Shown here piece by piece: positions 1-8,294 of a stretch of DNA of 13,952 nt (the first letter of the stretch is position 1; every line of letters starts with the position of its first letter). The stretch is from Neolecta irregularis DAH-3 (taxonomy: Eukaryota > Ascomycota > Neolectomycetes > Neolectales > Neolectaceae). A program made the translations under genes and the position numbers. Where the stretch lies: assembly GCA_001929475.1 (NCBI GenBank), contig LXFE01000941.1, positions 3,960-17,911 of the forward strand, given 5' to 3'. The notes under the pieces are model-generated. The model searched no databases. It was not told the origin of the DNA and saw nothing but the letters and a program-made list of their open reading frames with translations.

Positions 1-357
1 GAAACCCAGATATACTTTTGCCGACATATTCTCCCTCTATCACGACTCAAAAAAAGATAAGGGAACGGCACTGATCCGTGAATATACTTTTGCGTTCAGT
101 CGATATCGTCTGTTTTCAGGGTTCGCCGATAAACAAGTCAATATTGGAAATTCAGAGAAGTGCATGTCTCATCGATGCCATACAATAAAAAAAAAGTTTC
201 ATTTCAGATAACTATCTTGATTTTTAAAAAGTCTCTGCTAGCGCTTCGTCCAGTATAAAATAAATGTACACTGGAAAGAGCATACCTAAAAGTATAAATG
301 CTGCGAAATAGAGAATAATACTATAATTATTACATTGAGCGTGCACAAGTTGTTTAA
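1..357. other. AT-rich flank upstream of the tRNA, no gene seen
   Basis: I see no open frame with coding character on either strand. The 12-mer atatacttttgc occurs twice, near positions 10 and 83. The rest is AT-rich, with several A/T runs just before the tRNA, as is usual upstream of Pol III genes. Confidence 0.5.
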
Positions 358-451
358 GCCGCGATGGCCGAGTGGTTTAAGGCGGCAGTCTTAAGTTGTT
401 TAGGCAACTGCTGGGTATCGTCCCGCGTGAGTTCGAACCTCACTCGCGGCA
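358..451 (+). tRNA. tRNA-Leu (anticodon UAA) with a 10-nt intron
   Basis: The sequence folds as a class II tRNA. The acceptor arm is GCCGCGA (358-364) paired with TCGCGGC (444-450), followed by discriminator A451. The D arm begins at 367. The anticodon stem is GCAGT (385-389) with ACTGC (407-411). The loop reads C-T-TAA-G, which puts the anticodon TAA at 392-394. An extra stretch at 396-405 lies directly after the base 3' of the anticodon, the canonical position of nuclear tRNA introns, and removing it restores a 7-base loop. A long variable arm (GGG/CCC stem) is typical of tRNA-Leu. The T arm is GTGAG-TTCGAAC-CTCAC and contains the B box. A short TTTT run at 457-460 can serve as the Pol III terminator. 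CCA is not encoded, as expected in eukaryotes. The mature length is 84 nt. Confidence 0.96.
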
Positions 452-935
452 ATATATTTTGTCCATTCCTAAACTAGTCATTGAAGTGCTTTGTTTTAGC
501 CTTTGTCTTTCTAGAATGATTGAGTGAGATTGATAAGTGAAATTCAGAATTGATTTCTGATTCTAACGATTCCTGAATAAAATGTGACTTGAATTTGCTT
601 TGGTAATGAGAAAGTATTCTTCAGCATGTCTTCCAGATTGATGAGGTTAACAGAGGATCTTTGGTTAAAATTACCACAAATCTTCATTATATTCACTCAC
701 CCAGTTCTCCTTGGCAACTTCGTATAGCCCAAATCCGTAGGTTTCAAATCCTCTAGTTGAGAAATGCTAAGCGAAACGACCACGTGCTGAAGAGGAATAC
801 GCTATTACTTCATACACAACTCTAAGATAGCGGACGTTGGAGTATGAGTGACGACTAGGAATGTTTCAGGAATCTTATTTTCAGATACAAATAATATTCA
901 TATACAGTCAACAGATCCGCTTTATTTCTAACAAC
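452..935. other. Intergenic, no gene seen
   Basis: This is the stretch between the tRNA and the 3' end of the reverse-strand gene that ends near 936. I find no long frame, second tRNA or obvious repeat. Part of it probably serves as 3' UTR of the neighbouring gene. Confidence 0.45.
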
Positions 936-1632
936 TCAAACATTAAGGCAAGAGAGTTTGCTTTCGTGAACGTGAAGTCTCAAGTCTTGAGATAGCTGGA
1001 GGTAATTGGTAAGACATCCCCGAGCTTCGGTGGGAGCCAGATGTATTGTGTTGAGAATATAAGTTTCGATACTTACTCGAACTGTTTCAAATACAACGAC
1101 GTTCGTCCTAACTTCCTCTTGCTGAAAGCGGACTGTTTCGGTATATGCCGTAAACGCCTTCATGGTCTCGGTAAGCTTCTGTAATGTGGTTGCGACACTG
1201 TTAGAGGTAGTCGAGGAAGTATCTAAAACCCGAGAATAAGTAGAAACCTGGGAAAACATACCGACATATGTCGTTGTTGATACAATAATATGCAAAACAT
1301 CACTATAGAAAGTGCTTACGGTTTGGTGGGTTTCCGGGCGTTCACAGATTTCGCAATGCGAGGGGAGAACGATTGGAGGATTGCCGCATGGTATTTTATG
1401 CGCTGGATTCAGGGAACTAACGCAGTTGTTGTTGTCATCCGTCGGGGCAATAGCCAAGGAAGACGGAGCCACTTTGGGAACTACAGTCGTTGAACTCGGA
1501 AGACTGAGAGGCACAAACCATCACGGATCTGGACTCGGAAACTGAAGACTGGCTCTTAGATATGACCTTGAGAGCAAACATACCCGATGAAAGAGCGAGA
1601 ATCAACGGGAAAACGTTTCGTGAAAATTGCAT
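936..1632 (-). CDS. Putative secreted Ser/Thr-rich protein, exon structure unresolved
   Basis: Two overlapping frames look coding but do not join cleanly. The upstream frame starts at ATG 1632 with a signal-peptide-like N-terminus (MQFSRNVFPLILALSS) and is open to 1435. The main body is in another frame, open from 1520 down to 936. It begins with a Cys-containing section (motifs PCGNPP and HCEICERPE), followed by a region rich in Thr, Ser and Val of the kind seen in fungal mucin-like surface proteins. A strong donor, GTATGT, follows codon 16 of the first frame, but its best acceptor (a 42-nt intron ending TTCAG) stays in the wrong frame. Entry into the main frame needs another, weaker junction. 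Near the 3' end a perfect GTAAGT donor at 1076 with a CAG acceptor at 996 suggests an 81-nt intron. I cannot decide between a multi-intron gene and a frameshifted one. I do not recognise the family. Confidence 0.42.
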
Positions 1633-3576
1633 ATTTCTGAAGAATCAAAAGACCAACTAGATGAGAATAATAATATAGGAATCTCATTCCTCTTATAGAG
1701 TCGCAGTTGAAGACCTTCATTGCAAATAGCAACAGTCTCATCCTATTTTTGTTGCGCTGAAGCGCCGGGATGCAATGAGTCCGTCCATCGTAGGCGATAC
1801 AGGGAAGAGTTAAACATAGTTTTCTATTTTTCGCTCTTCCCTCAGGCCAGACTCACCTTACTGCTATCATCACCCAAATCTCTCTATTACCGCCTGTCTT
1901 TCTCTCTTAGACCCCCAAACCTGATGGGTTCCAAGACTGGCAACATTAATTATACCCTTCCTTGTCACCACGGCCTCGATGTGACCACAACGCGCCTTCC
2001 GGATGTGTCTCGTAGTCTTGCCGAATTTAGGCTTTGGATGGGTCTCGGTCCGCCATAGCTCTCTCGCACTTCGTGGTGTCGGGCAGGATTAATTTAGAAT
2101 CATTTGTCTTTTATCAATTTTTTCTTTTTCTCATCTTTCCTACCTGTATTCTGCGGATGAAATGAAAAAGGATGTGGATTTTCCTCTATATAGTGTGCCG
2201 TTGAATTGCGAGTCAAGTTTTCTCTTTCTTTAAACAATAATTCATTAAAGACACCACCATCTGGCCAACATCTCAACTCTCCCTCACAAGACCTGGCTAG
2301 CATCCTATCATTGACAAGCCTCGTTTCAACCTATGTGCTGACACGCACTTGGGCGTCACATTTACGCTTTCTAAGAGTAGAAAAACAAAGGGAAATACTA
2401 GAATAATTGACTATGCTTTCCTCTTGTGGATAGACGCGGTGCTGAAAGCTAATTGTGAACCATGCTTGCAAGTATCCTTATAGTTGCACATGAAATAAGT
2501 TGAGCCTACTGCTGCTAGAATGGTGTCATAAAATAGTCTGATCCTTTGTCAGGTCGCTAGGTATATTGTTGACAAAATTTCGCGGTTCGTTCTGATGCAT
2601 GCCCATTCGTCATTTACCGGCGTAAATTGCTAGGCTTCGTCATCCCACTGGTAAAATCCATAATTGAACATAGCGCGTCGATACATGTTTGATTGTTTTC
2701 TAAAGAAGAAGGCGAGTAGTCGGTTGTCCTGGCTCTCGCATAACGGAAATATTTAGGAACCGAGTGTGGATGCGGGCAAATCAAGAGTAACATTTGGGCG
2801 GTGTTTCCATATCACTTGCTTGGCATGAGCTGCTATTACAGTGATATAGCATCGATATGTATTGACACCAATCAGATGAGCTAGATATGTATTCTGCAAG
2901 CTAACCAGTTTAAATTGATCTACAAGTCCTCTCGCGCGAATTGCGCGTGCATCGATTCTGATAGATAAAAAAGTATTTTTAGTGGTAGCTCGTAGCTTTA
3001 GTGGGCGGCATGAAAGATACAGATAATGTTTTGGTGGAGGATACTTTAGGAATCTTTTCATTTTGCTATTGATCCTTGTCTGGTTGAACAAGTGTTGCAG
3101 CTGATGAGACATAGATATACTGCTTGCAATGGTGTAGATTCGGGAAGAATGAAAGAGACATGATAGCGGACATACTCGGTCGGTTCTGAAACATCCGACG
3201 GGCTAATATTCATCCCTTTATATTGATGGAGTCTTGTTCATTTTGAGAAAGATTACAAGGAAAGACAGGAGACAAAAGAATACTATTCGTCATCATAGAT
3301 AATGGAAAGAGCAAGCATTTGAACTCTTGTGTCAAGAAGAAACCTGTGGCAAATTGTTTGACCATTTCAAAAACCGTCATCCAAAGTAAATAGAGAAAGC
3401 ATCTGCATGGTCAAAGATCACCTCAATATATGGGCATGTTTACGAAACTGACGGTAGGATCCCCGTCAATTCCGTGATAAAGCCCACTGACTGTAAAAGC
3501 CATTCTCAGTCAATGCGGCAGCCATGAAGTCAACCCCTACGAGTAAATATGGTTTGTTCAATCAGAAAAATGGTAT
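1633..3576. other. Long gene-poor stretch, nothing supportable
   Basis: Several open frames of 60-120 codons exist here (for example 1720-2058 on the plus strand and 2753-3112 on the minus strand). None shows a recognisable motif, domain-like composition or a convincing splice continuation. I see no rRNA, tRNA, tandem array or terminal repeats. The downstream end includes the 3' flank of RPL26. Small genes with many short exons could be hidden here, since introns in this window can be about 35 nt and exons as short as 16 nt. Confidence 0.45.
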
Positions 3577-4061
3577 TTATTTGGTTCCCCGTTCCTTTGC
3601 GGCCTTGACGCCGGCTGCACTTCGCTTCAGAATATTCTCACGATCTTTATCCAACTTTAATTTTGTGATGACGAGGTTGCTTGAGCTCACGCCAACTGGA
3701 ACAGAGGCTCCATTGGCTTTTTCCCGGGTAACTCGTTCGATGTGAACAATGAATTTCTTTCGATAGACTTGTTGGACTTTTCCTTCTCGACCCTTGAATG
3801 AGCCTCGAACGACTAGAACCTCATCATCCTTTCGAATAGGAATAGATCGAGTCTACAAATAGTTAAAGGCGTTCGATGTGACTTGCAGAATACCTTGTAT
3901 TTGTCACGTAGCTCTTTGGATAAAGCTGAAGACATGATAATCCGTCTAACGGATGAAGGTGCAGAGAAGTGGGCCTTTCGGCTCTTTCTGCGGGACGATG
4001 AGACACCTTGTTTGTGAGCCAACCTATTCATATAGAGCAAGATACTCTCTGATTGCTTCAT
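3577..4061 (-). CDS. RPL26: 60S ribosomal protein L26 (uL24)
   Basis: This is a component of the large ribosomal subunit, a KOW-domain protein near the polypeptide exit tunnel. My model is complement(join(3577..3852, 3894..4006, 4046..4061)), 134 aa. The start reads [19 protein letters not shown] and aligns residue for residue with the yeast L26 N-terminus, which decides both the ATG at 4061 and the first junction. Exon 2 carries the family signature SAPSSVRR..[12 protein letters not shown]. Exon 3 carries [13 protein letters not shown] and KGREGKV (KOW motif), then the tail with [14 protein letters not shown]. Intron 1 is 39 nt (4007-4045, donor GTATCT) and intron 2 is 41 nt (3853-3893, donor GTATTC, acceptor TTGTAG). 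Length fits the family (about 127-145 aa). A tandem 14-bp repeat lies 62-89 bp upstream of the start. Intron 1 is a multiple of three and has no stop codon. Confidence 0.95.
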
Positions 4062-4122
4062 GGGTGGTGAATATAGGGATGTCGCGGACGATTTTTGGTG
4101 GTTACTTGGCAATGTAACAGTC

Positions 4123-4150
4123 ACTTGGGATAATTGACTTGGGATAATTG
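4123..4150. repeat. Exact 14-bp tandem duplication upstream of RPL26
   Basis: The unit acttgggataattg occurs twice head to tail (4123-4136 and 4137-4150). It lies in the RPL26 promoter or 5' UTR. It may be a duplicated factor site or simple slippage. Confidence 0.8.
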
Positions 4151-4693
4151 TCGCTAATTATTGAGAAGTATTATTAGGGACTCTAAGCCAACGGTCGACC
4201 CTCAGGATCTAGACAATTTCTACTGTCGTCTTATTATACAAGTATTTTAAATGTGATACACATCATTTTTTCTTATTCTTACTAAAATGGCAGAATTTCC
4301 CTTTCTTGTGGACAAGGTCCACGAACTGGTCACTCTGATCTCGTAGATATCCAAGTCAAAACAATCAAGCTAATGCGAATCAAAGAAAATAAGACTCGAT
4401 CCCCAATTTCTTCCACAGAATAATATAATTCAAATACTACATATACAATCAACTCCCACCTGCATGACTCTTACACAAACTTATATCCATAAACAGAGCA
4501 CAATCCCTAGGACAGTGATTCATGATAGCTAGCGTATAAACCAGATCGAGTGCATACCCATAAACACACATCTATCTACAAAAGAATAGGTATAAAACTA
4601 CATATGAGATAAAAAGTGCACACCCTACTGCAAATTTGAAACGCAGAAACATAAAAGTACAACATAAAAACGTGGCAATATTTCAAGATATGC
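4151..4693. other. Intergenic between the chitinase 3' end and RPL26
   Basis: Both flanking genes run on the minus strand, so this stretch holds the distal RPL26 promoter and the chitinase 3' UTR. It is AT-rich. A small dyad, gtggac-aag-gtccac, lies near 4308-4322. I see no gene. Confidence 0.5.
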
Positions 4694-6713
4694 TTAGGAA
4701 TCAAACGCCAACCCGTAAAGCACTTGATCCTCTGGAATTTGTTCGTATTGACCAAGAGGCCCACGTTTGTGAAGATTACCCGCGCCACTCTCGACAGAAT
4801 CGTCAGAGTAACTCCCTTGAACGATAACGGCTACTTTCATAGTGTTTGGTGGCTCTTGTATATCGATACTTGTAATGGTGTAATTATTAGTTCCTGGATT
4901 TCGAACTAAATTGCCTCTATCGGCACTCAACAGTTTTCGAGTCGAAGAAAAGCCGATTGACCATTGGTTAAGGGAACTGGATTCTTTGCGTAGTTGGATT
5001 ACCGCTTGAAAGTTTGTGGCATTAACATTGGAAATGGTAAAAGTGACGCCCGCAGTAGAACTCGACATGGCAACTTGGGTAATTTCATCGTCTCGTTTTT
5101 CCAAACTCCTTTTCGTTATGGCAGAACAGGCAGAGACTGTTGAACTTCCAGGCCAACCACAGCTGATTGAACCTCCTAGATACTGGCAAACTGTTCCCGG
5201 GGCGCAGGCTCGAAGCAACCATGAACCTATGACTTGAGACCAATCCAAAGAGCTTGTTTACCAAAAAGACATTGAGCGTATCCGTAGCCTACACAGGCAT
5301 ATGTTCCGTCCGAACAACTACCCCCGTTAACGGGACAAGTTCCACCCGACGAACCAGCTGGTGCTTTTGTTGTCGTTGCCTTTGCTGTCGTTGCCTTCGT
5401 TGTTTTGGTAAGTACTGCTCCTCCGCAAGTTAATGGACATGTTATTTTAGGCGACGTGAGCACTTTCCCACCAAGCTTTGTAGTAGTTTTTTGTTTCAAA
5501 GTTGTGGCAGCTTTGGTGGGAGCTGTAGTCTTCTTGGCAGTTGTTATTTTAGGAGGTGAAGCAGCTGGAATAGAGACGATAGCGTTATTCGTCAAAGCAA
5601 TTTTTGCAGCTTGCGCATAGTTCATCGTAGAAGTCACTTGATTGCGCCAAGCCTGTGAGGTATCCCTACACATGAAATTAAAAAGAGCAAATGCTGAAAA
5701 CTTGCCACATCATTATACCCCCAAAGGATGAGTATTGTGCTTGAAGAGCCTTTGCGATCGTGCTTAGTTGAGCAGCCGAGATATACCCTGACCCTGCAGC
5801 GCTTGCGGCAGCCGGAACACCTAGAAATATTTTCACCTTCTTGTTGGGACTTGTAGTTTTAGCGAATGTATCCCAGGTAGCGAAATTGAAGTTGCTTGTT
5901 CCATACACATTGACACCACCTAATGAAATCAGTAAAGTATCAAATGTACGTGATTTACAGTAATTATTATAAAATTGGACAAAAACAAAGTCAAACATGC
6001 TTGAAGAAAGTGCTGGGTTAATCTCGTAGTCCGGGTACGGGCATTGAGGAGCGGCGGCGATGTAAAATGTTCGACTTGGCATACTTGCGTAATGGACTCT
6101 CATTTGATTAACAAAGGCCGCGTATCCAGTAGTAGGGCCACCCTCGATATCGAGATCGAACCCATCGACAATAGAACTGTCAAATGGTCGATACATGTAC
6201 GAACCGCCTCCAAACATATTCCAGAGTTTGTCAGCAAATGCAGAACCCGCTGCATCACTGGTAAATCCGTAGGCTCCAGAAGCGCCCCCAAGAGATAGCA
6301 GAATCTTCTTTCCGGCCGTTTGACATGTTTGAATATCTCTCCTACAAAAATGAAAACAATCCTGGAAGCACCTATTCGATACCCAATTTGTGGACAATGT
6401 AAAAGCTGCGTTCCAGAAAAATAAGCACCGTCATTGCAGGACCCGGCGAAATTCACTCCAGGTTGTCCATCTGTGTTTGCAAAGATGTTGAGGAAAGCAA
6501 GAGGAATGATCTAACATTGTTCAAAACTAGAGACCAAGAAATAGGTAAACGAACATCGATTGTAGAAGTTTGGCAATAATATGCCAGGTTTTGCTGTGCA
6601 CCAACGATATTAACTGAATTTTGTCCCCAGTAAACGGCGAGATTGGTGTTTGCCGAGGCGGAGAAGGCAGTGATCGAACCAGTAAGAATGCAAGTAATAA
6701 TACATGTAAGCAT
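4694..6713 (-). CDS. Secreted GH18 endochitinase with CBM19-like chitin-binding module (CTS1 type)
   Basis: It hydrolyses beta-1,4 N-acetylglucosamine links in chitin. CTS1-type enzymes are secreted and act in wall remodelling and cell separation. Model: complement(join(4694..5226, 5262..5665, 5706..5919, 5959..6341, 6383..6510, 6555..6713)), 606 aa. The ATG at 6713 opens a signal peptide (MLTCIITCILTGSITA). The GH18 barrel spans about residues 24-310: NLAVYWGQNS at the start, SLGGASGAYGF on strand 3, and the catalytic DGFDLDIE at 155-162 with Glu162 as predicted proton donor. It then shows APQCPYPD, FVQFYNNYC and GGIMMWDTSQAW. A Thr/Lys/Ala linker (about 326-403) precedes a Cys-rich chitin-binding segment (405-455, YACVGYGYAQC...CAPGTVC...CGWP). 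A C-terminal domain (about 475-606) follows dibasic KR sites at 468-469 and 473-474. Introns are 44, 41, 39, 40 and 35 nt. The fourth is GC-AG. Length is close to yeast Cts1 (562 aa). Confidence 0.93.
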
Positions 6714-7097
6714 AACTCTGGAGAGCAAGATTGAGAATACGCCCCACGGAATTTAGCCATGATTTCCGAGGGTTTATAACAATTGAGCCAAACATATCGG
6801 AAAATATGCGATATGCCCGAATTTAGCAATTCTGTCAGCCTCAATTCGCATTTTTGTTCACGGTCACGCCAGATCATCGGGAAAATAACAATTCCACATG
6901 CGGAATACTCTTAGTGGCGAATATGTATGTAGAAAATATGTCGATCAAGGACACTGATATCTTGGTCATGTTGTAATATTGACTGGCGAGAGCAACATAG
7001 TTGTACAGATAACACAAACACCCACAAAACTCTGCCATAGATGACAGCTGCCCTTCATAACTGGAATATTGCTCGTAATAGCATAAACTACATCCAT
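6714..7097 (-). promoter_or_regulatory. Chitinase upstream region with a 7-bp dyad
   Basis: The 384 bp between the YRA1 stop and the chitinase ATG must contain the chitinase promoter and the YRA1 3' UTR. A perfect dyad, catatcg (6793-6799) and cgatatg (6809-6815), lies about 80-100 bp upstream of the chitinase start. Spacing suits a dimeric factor site, but no factor can be named. Frames overlapping this region on both strands look like chance. Confidence 0.4.
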
Positions 7098-8071
7098 CTA
7101 CTTTGGTTCAAAATAATCTGCCATCTCTGCGTCCAACTGTTCGACACTCTTGGGTTTCTGGAAAACTCGTTTTCCTCCTCGACCGCGGCCAGGACCTCCT
7201 CTACGATTATTGCTGCCTCCTCGGCCGGTAGTAGCTGCCTTGTTACTAATGAATTAGTGTAGACTCGGGACAAACGTACGCAGGTAAAGCATTAATTCTT
7301 GAGCTCAAAGCGGGCGGAATAGACTGGACCATGGCTGGGTCAACAATGATTTCAATCTAACATGTAAACCCCAAGCGACAAGAAAAGACAAACCTTGAGA
7401 TGATTTTTATTATCAATCATACGACCATGATAATTTGAATAAGCCTTTTGCGCATCTCCCGAACGTTGAAAGTAGATAGTGGCAGTACCAGTAGATCGAC
7501 CATTAGGTCCATAATTAAGGGTACACTTTTTCAGGGGCCCCACTGATTTCTGAAAGAATTCCTTAACAAGAGTTGAGCGGAGTTCAAGAACGAAAGAAAA
7601 AGAAGAGAGGGGAGATAGATGCAGCGACAACGCGAAGGGCAGACATATTGAGCAGCACTATTGAAGCTATGCTTCGAGACGAACCATTCGATTTGCCACG
7701 ACTCGTCTCCAGGCGGATGAACATCGAAAAAAGCAAGGGATATTACAAGCGCAGGCGACGGTACACATCGAAACTTCCATCGCGTTGTGCACACCTTCTT
7801 TGGAGGGAAATATTAATGCGCACATACCTGAATCTGGCCTTCTGTAACGTCAAAGGGCTATAGTTAGCATCAAAAAAAGGGTGGAAACATGTACGAAACC
7901 GCTGACGATTATCTTGCTGCCCTGCACCGCAGCGCCGAGAACGGTATTTTTCTGGGACGGGCCGCTGACTTTTCTAGGAACGACTTTTCGGACGGCGCCA
8001 CGGCCTGTCCCTCTTCCTTGTCGCTTTGCAGTCTTGTTGGTCTGGATAATGTCATCGAGGGAGCGATCCAT
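7098..8071 (-). CDS. YRA1: mRNA export adaptor, YRA1/ALY-REF family RRM protein
   Basis: Yra1/ALY proteins bind nascent nuclear mRNA and couple transcription/export (TREX) complexes to the export receptor Mex67. Model: complement(join(7098..7245, 7280..7356, 7394..7561, 7828..7857, 7895..8071)), 199 aa. The N-box MDRSLDDIIQTNK is at residues 1-13. The RRM spans about 53-131 with RNP2 (IIVSGF) and RNP1-like RSTGTATIYF, followed by IEIIVDP. An RGG-type tract runs about 157-178. The C-box KSVEQLDAEMADYFEPK ends the protein, as in the family. Start at ATG 8071 gives the canonical N-box. The upstream codon in frame is TTG. Introns are 37 nt (7858-7894, branch GCTAAC), 266 nt (7562-7827), 37 nt (7357-7393) and 34 nt (7246-7279). 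The long second intron lies between GQIQ and EFFQKSVGP and is a clear outlier. Confidence 0.95.
7562..7827 (-). promoter_or_regulatory. Long second intron of YRA1, candidate autoregulatory intron
   Basis: Donor GTATGT at 7827 and acceptor GTTAAG at 7562 bound a 266-nt intron. The gene's other introns are 34-37 nt. It separates a 30-nt exon from the exon that begins EFFQKSVGP. As I recall, S. cerevisiae YRA1 has its single large intron directly before EFFASQVGG, the aligned position. There, inefficient splicing of that intron provides negative autoregulation. The intron here contains a 7-bp perfect inverted repeat (7676-7682 with 7703-7709), a pyrimidine tract near the 3' end and a CTCAAC-type branch candidate. 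I see no snoRNA boxes. Regulatory function is inference. Confidence 0.55.
7676..7709. repeat. Inverted repeat inside the long YRA1 intron
   Basis: Arms gagacga (7676-7682) and tcgtctc (7703-7709) are perfectly complementary with a 20-nt loop. In the pre-mRNA this could form a hairpin mid-intron. Confidence 0.6.
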
Positions 8072-8294
8072 GTGGAGAGACAAGTAGGTGGAATGGGGAG
8101 GTTGGTGGTAAGAAAGAGAAATGGCGGGTGACCTCGACAGCAGACTAGCGCTTTTGTACTCGTCTCTGACCGCTTTTAGTTTTCTGGCGTATATACATTT
8201 ATATGAATAGGAGGGTGTTGGATTTTATTTTCATGTATACCTTTGCATGCTAAAGGACTTGTATTTAATCTCCACATCACTGTTTAACAACAGC
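8072..8294. promoter_or_regulatory. Shared divergent promoter region of YRA1 and EME1
   Basis: Only 223 bp separate the two start codons, which face away from each other. The region includes a TA-rich element (gtatatacatttatatg near 8189-8205) closer to the EME1 side. A compact bidirectional promoter is likely. No specific factor site is recognisable. Confidence 0.6.

Noticed and set aside
1720-2058. 112-codon plus-strand frame
   Set aside because: Composition resembles translated noncoding DNA, and no recognisable motif or neighbouring exon supports it.
2753-3112. 119-codon minus-strand frame
   Set aside because: No signal peptide, domain or motif, residue use looks random, and no splice continuation adds conserved sequence.
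6527-6877. Minus-strand frame of 116 codons over the chitinase start
   Set aside because: It is out of frame with the conserved chitinase exon 1, and its protein lacks any chitinase feature.
7573-7863. Open frame of 96 codons on the plus strand inside YRA1
   Set aside because: It lies antisense to the long intron and a conserved exon, has low-complexity Lys/Arg runs and no family motif. The intron boundaries on the other strand are well supported.
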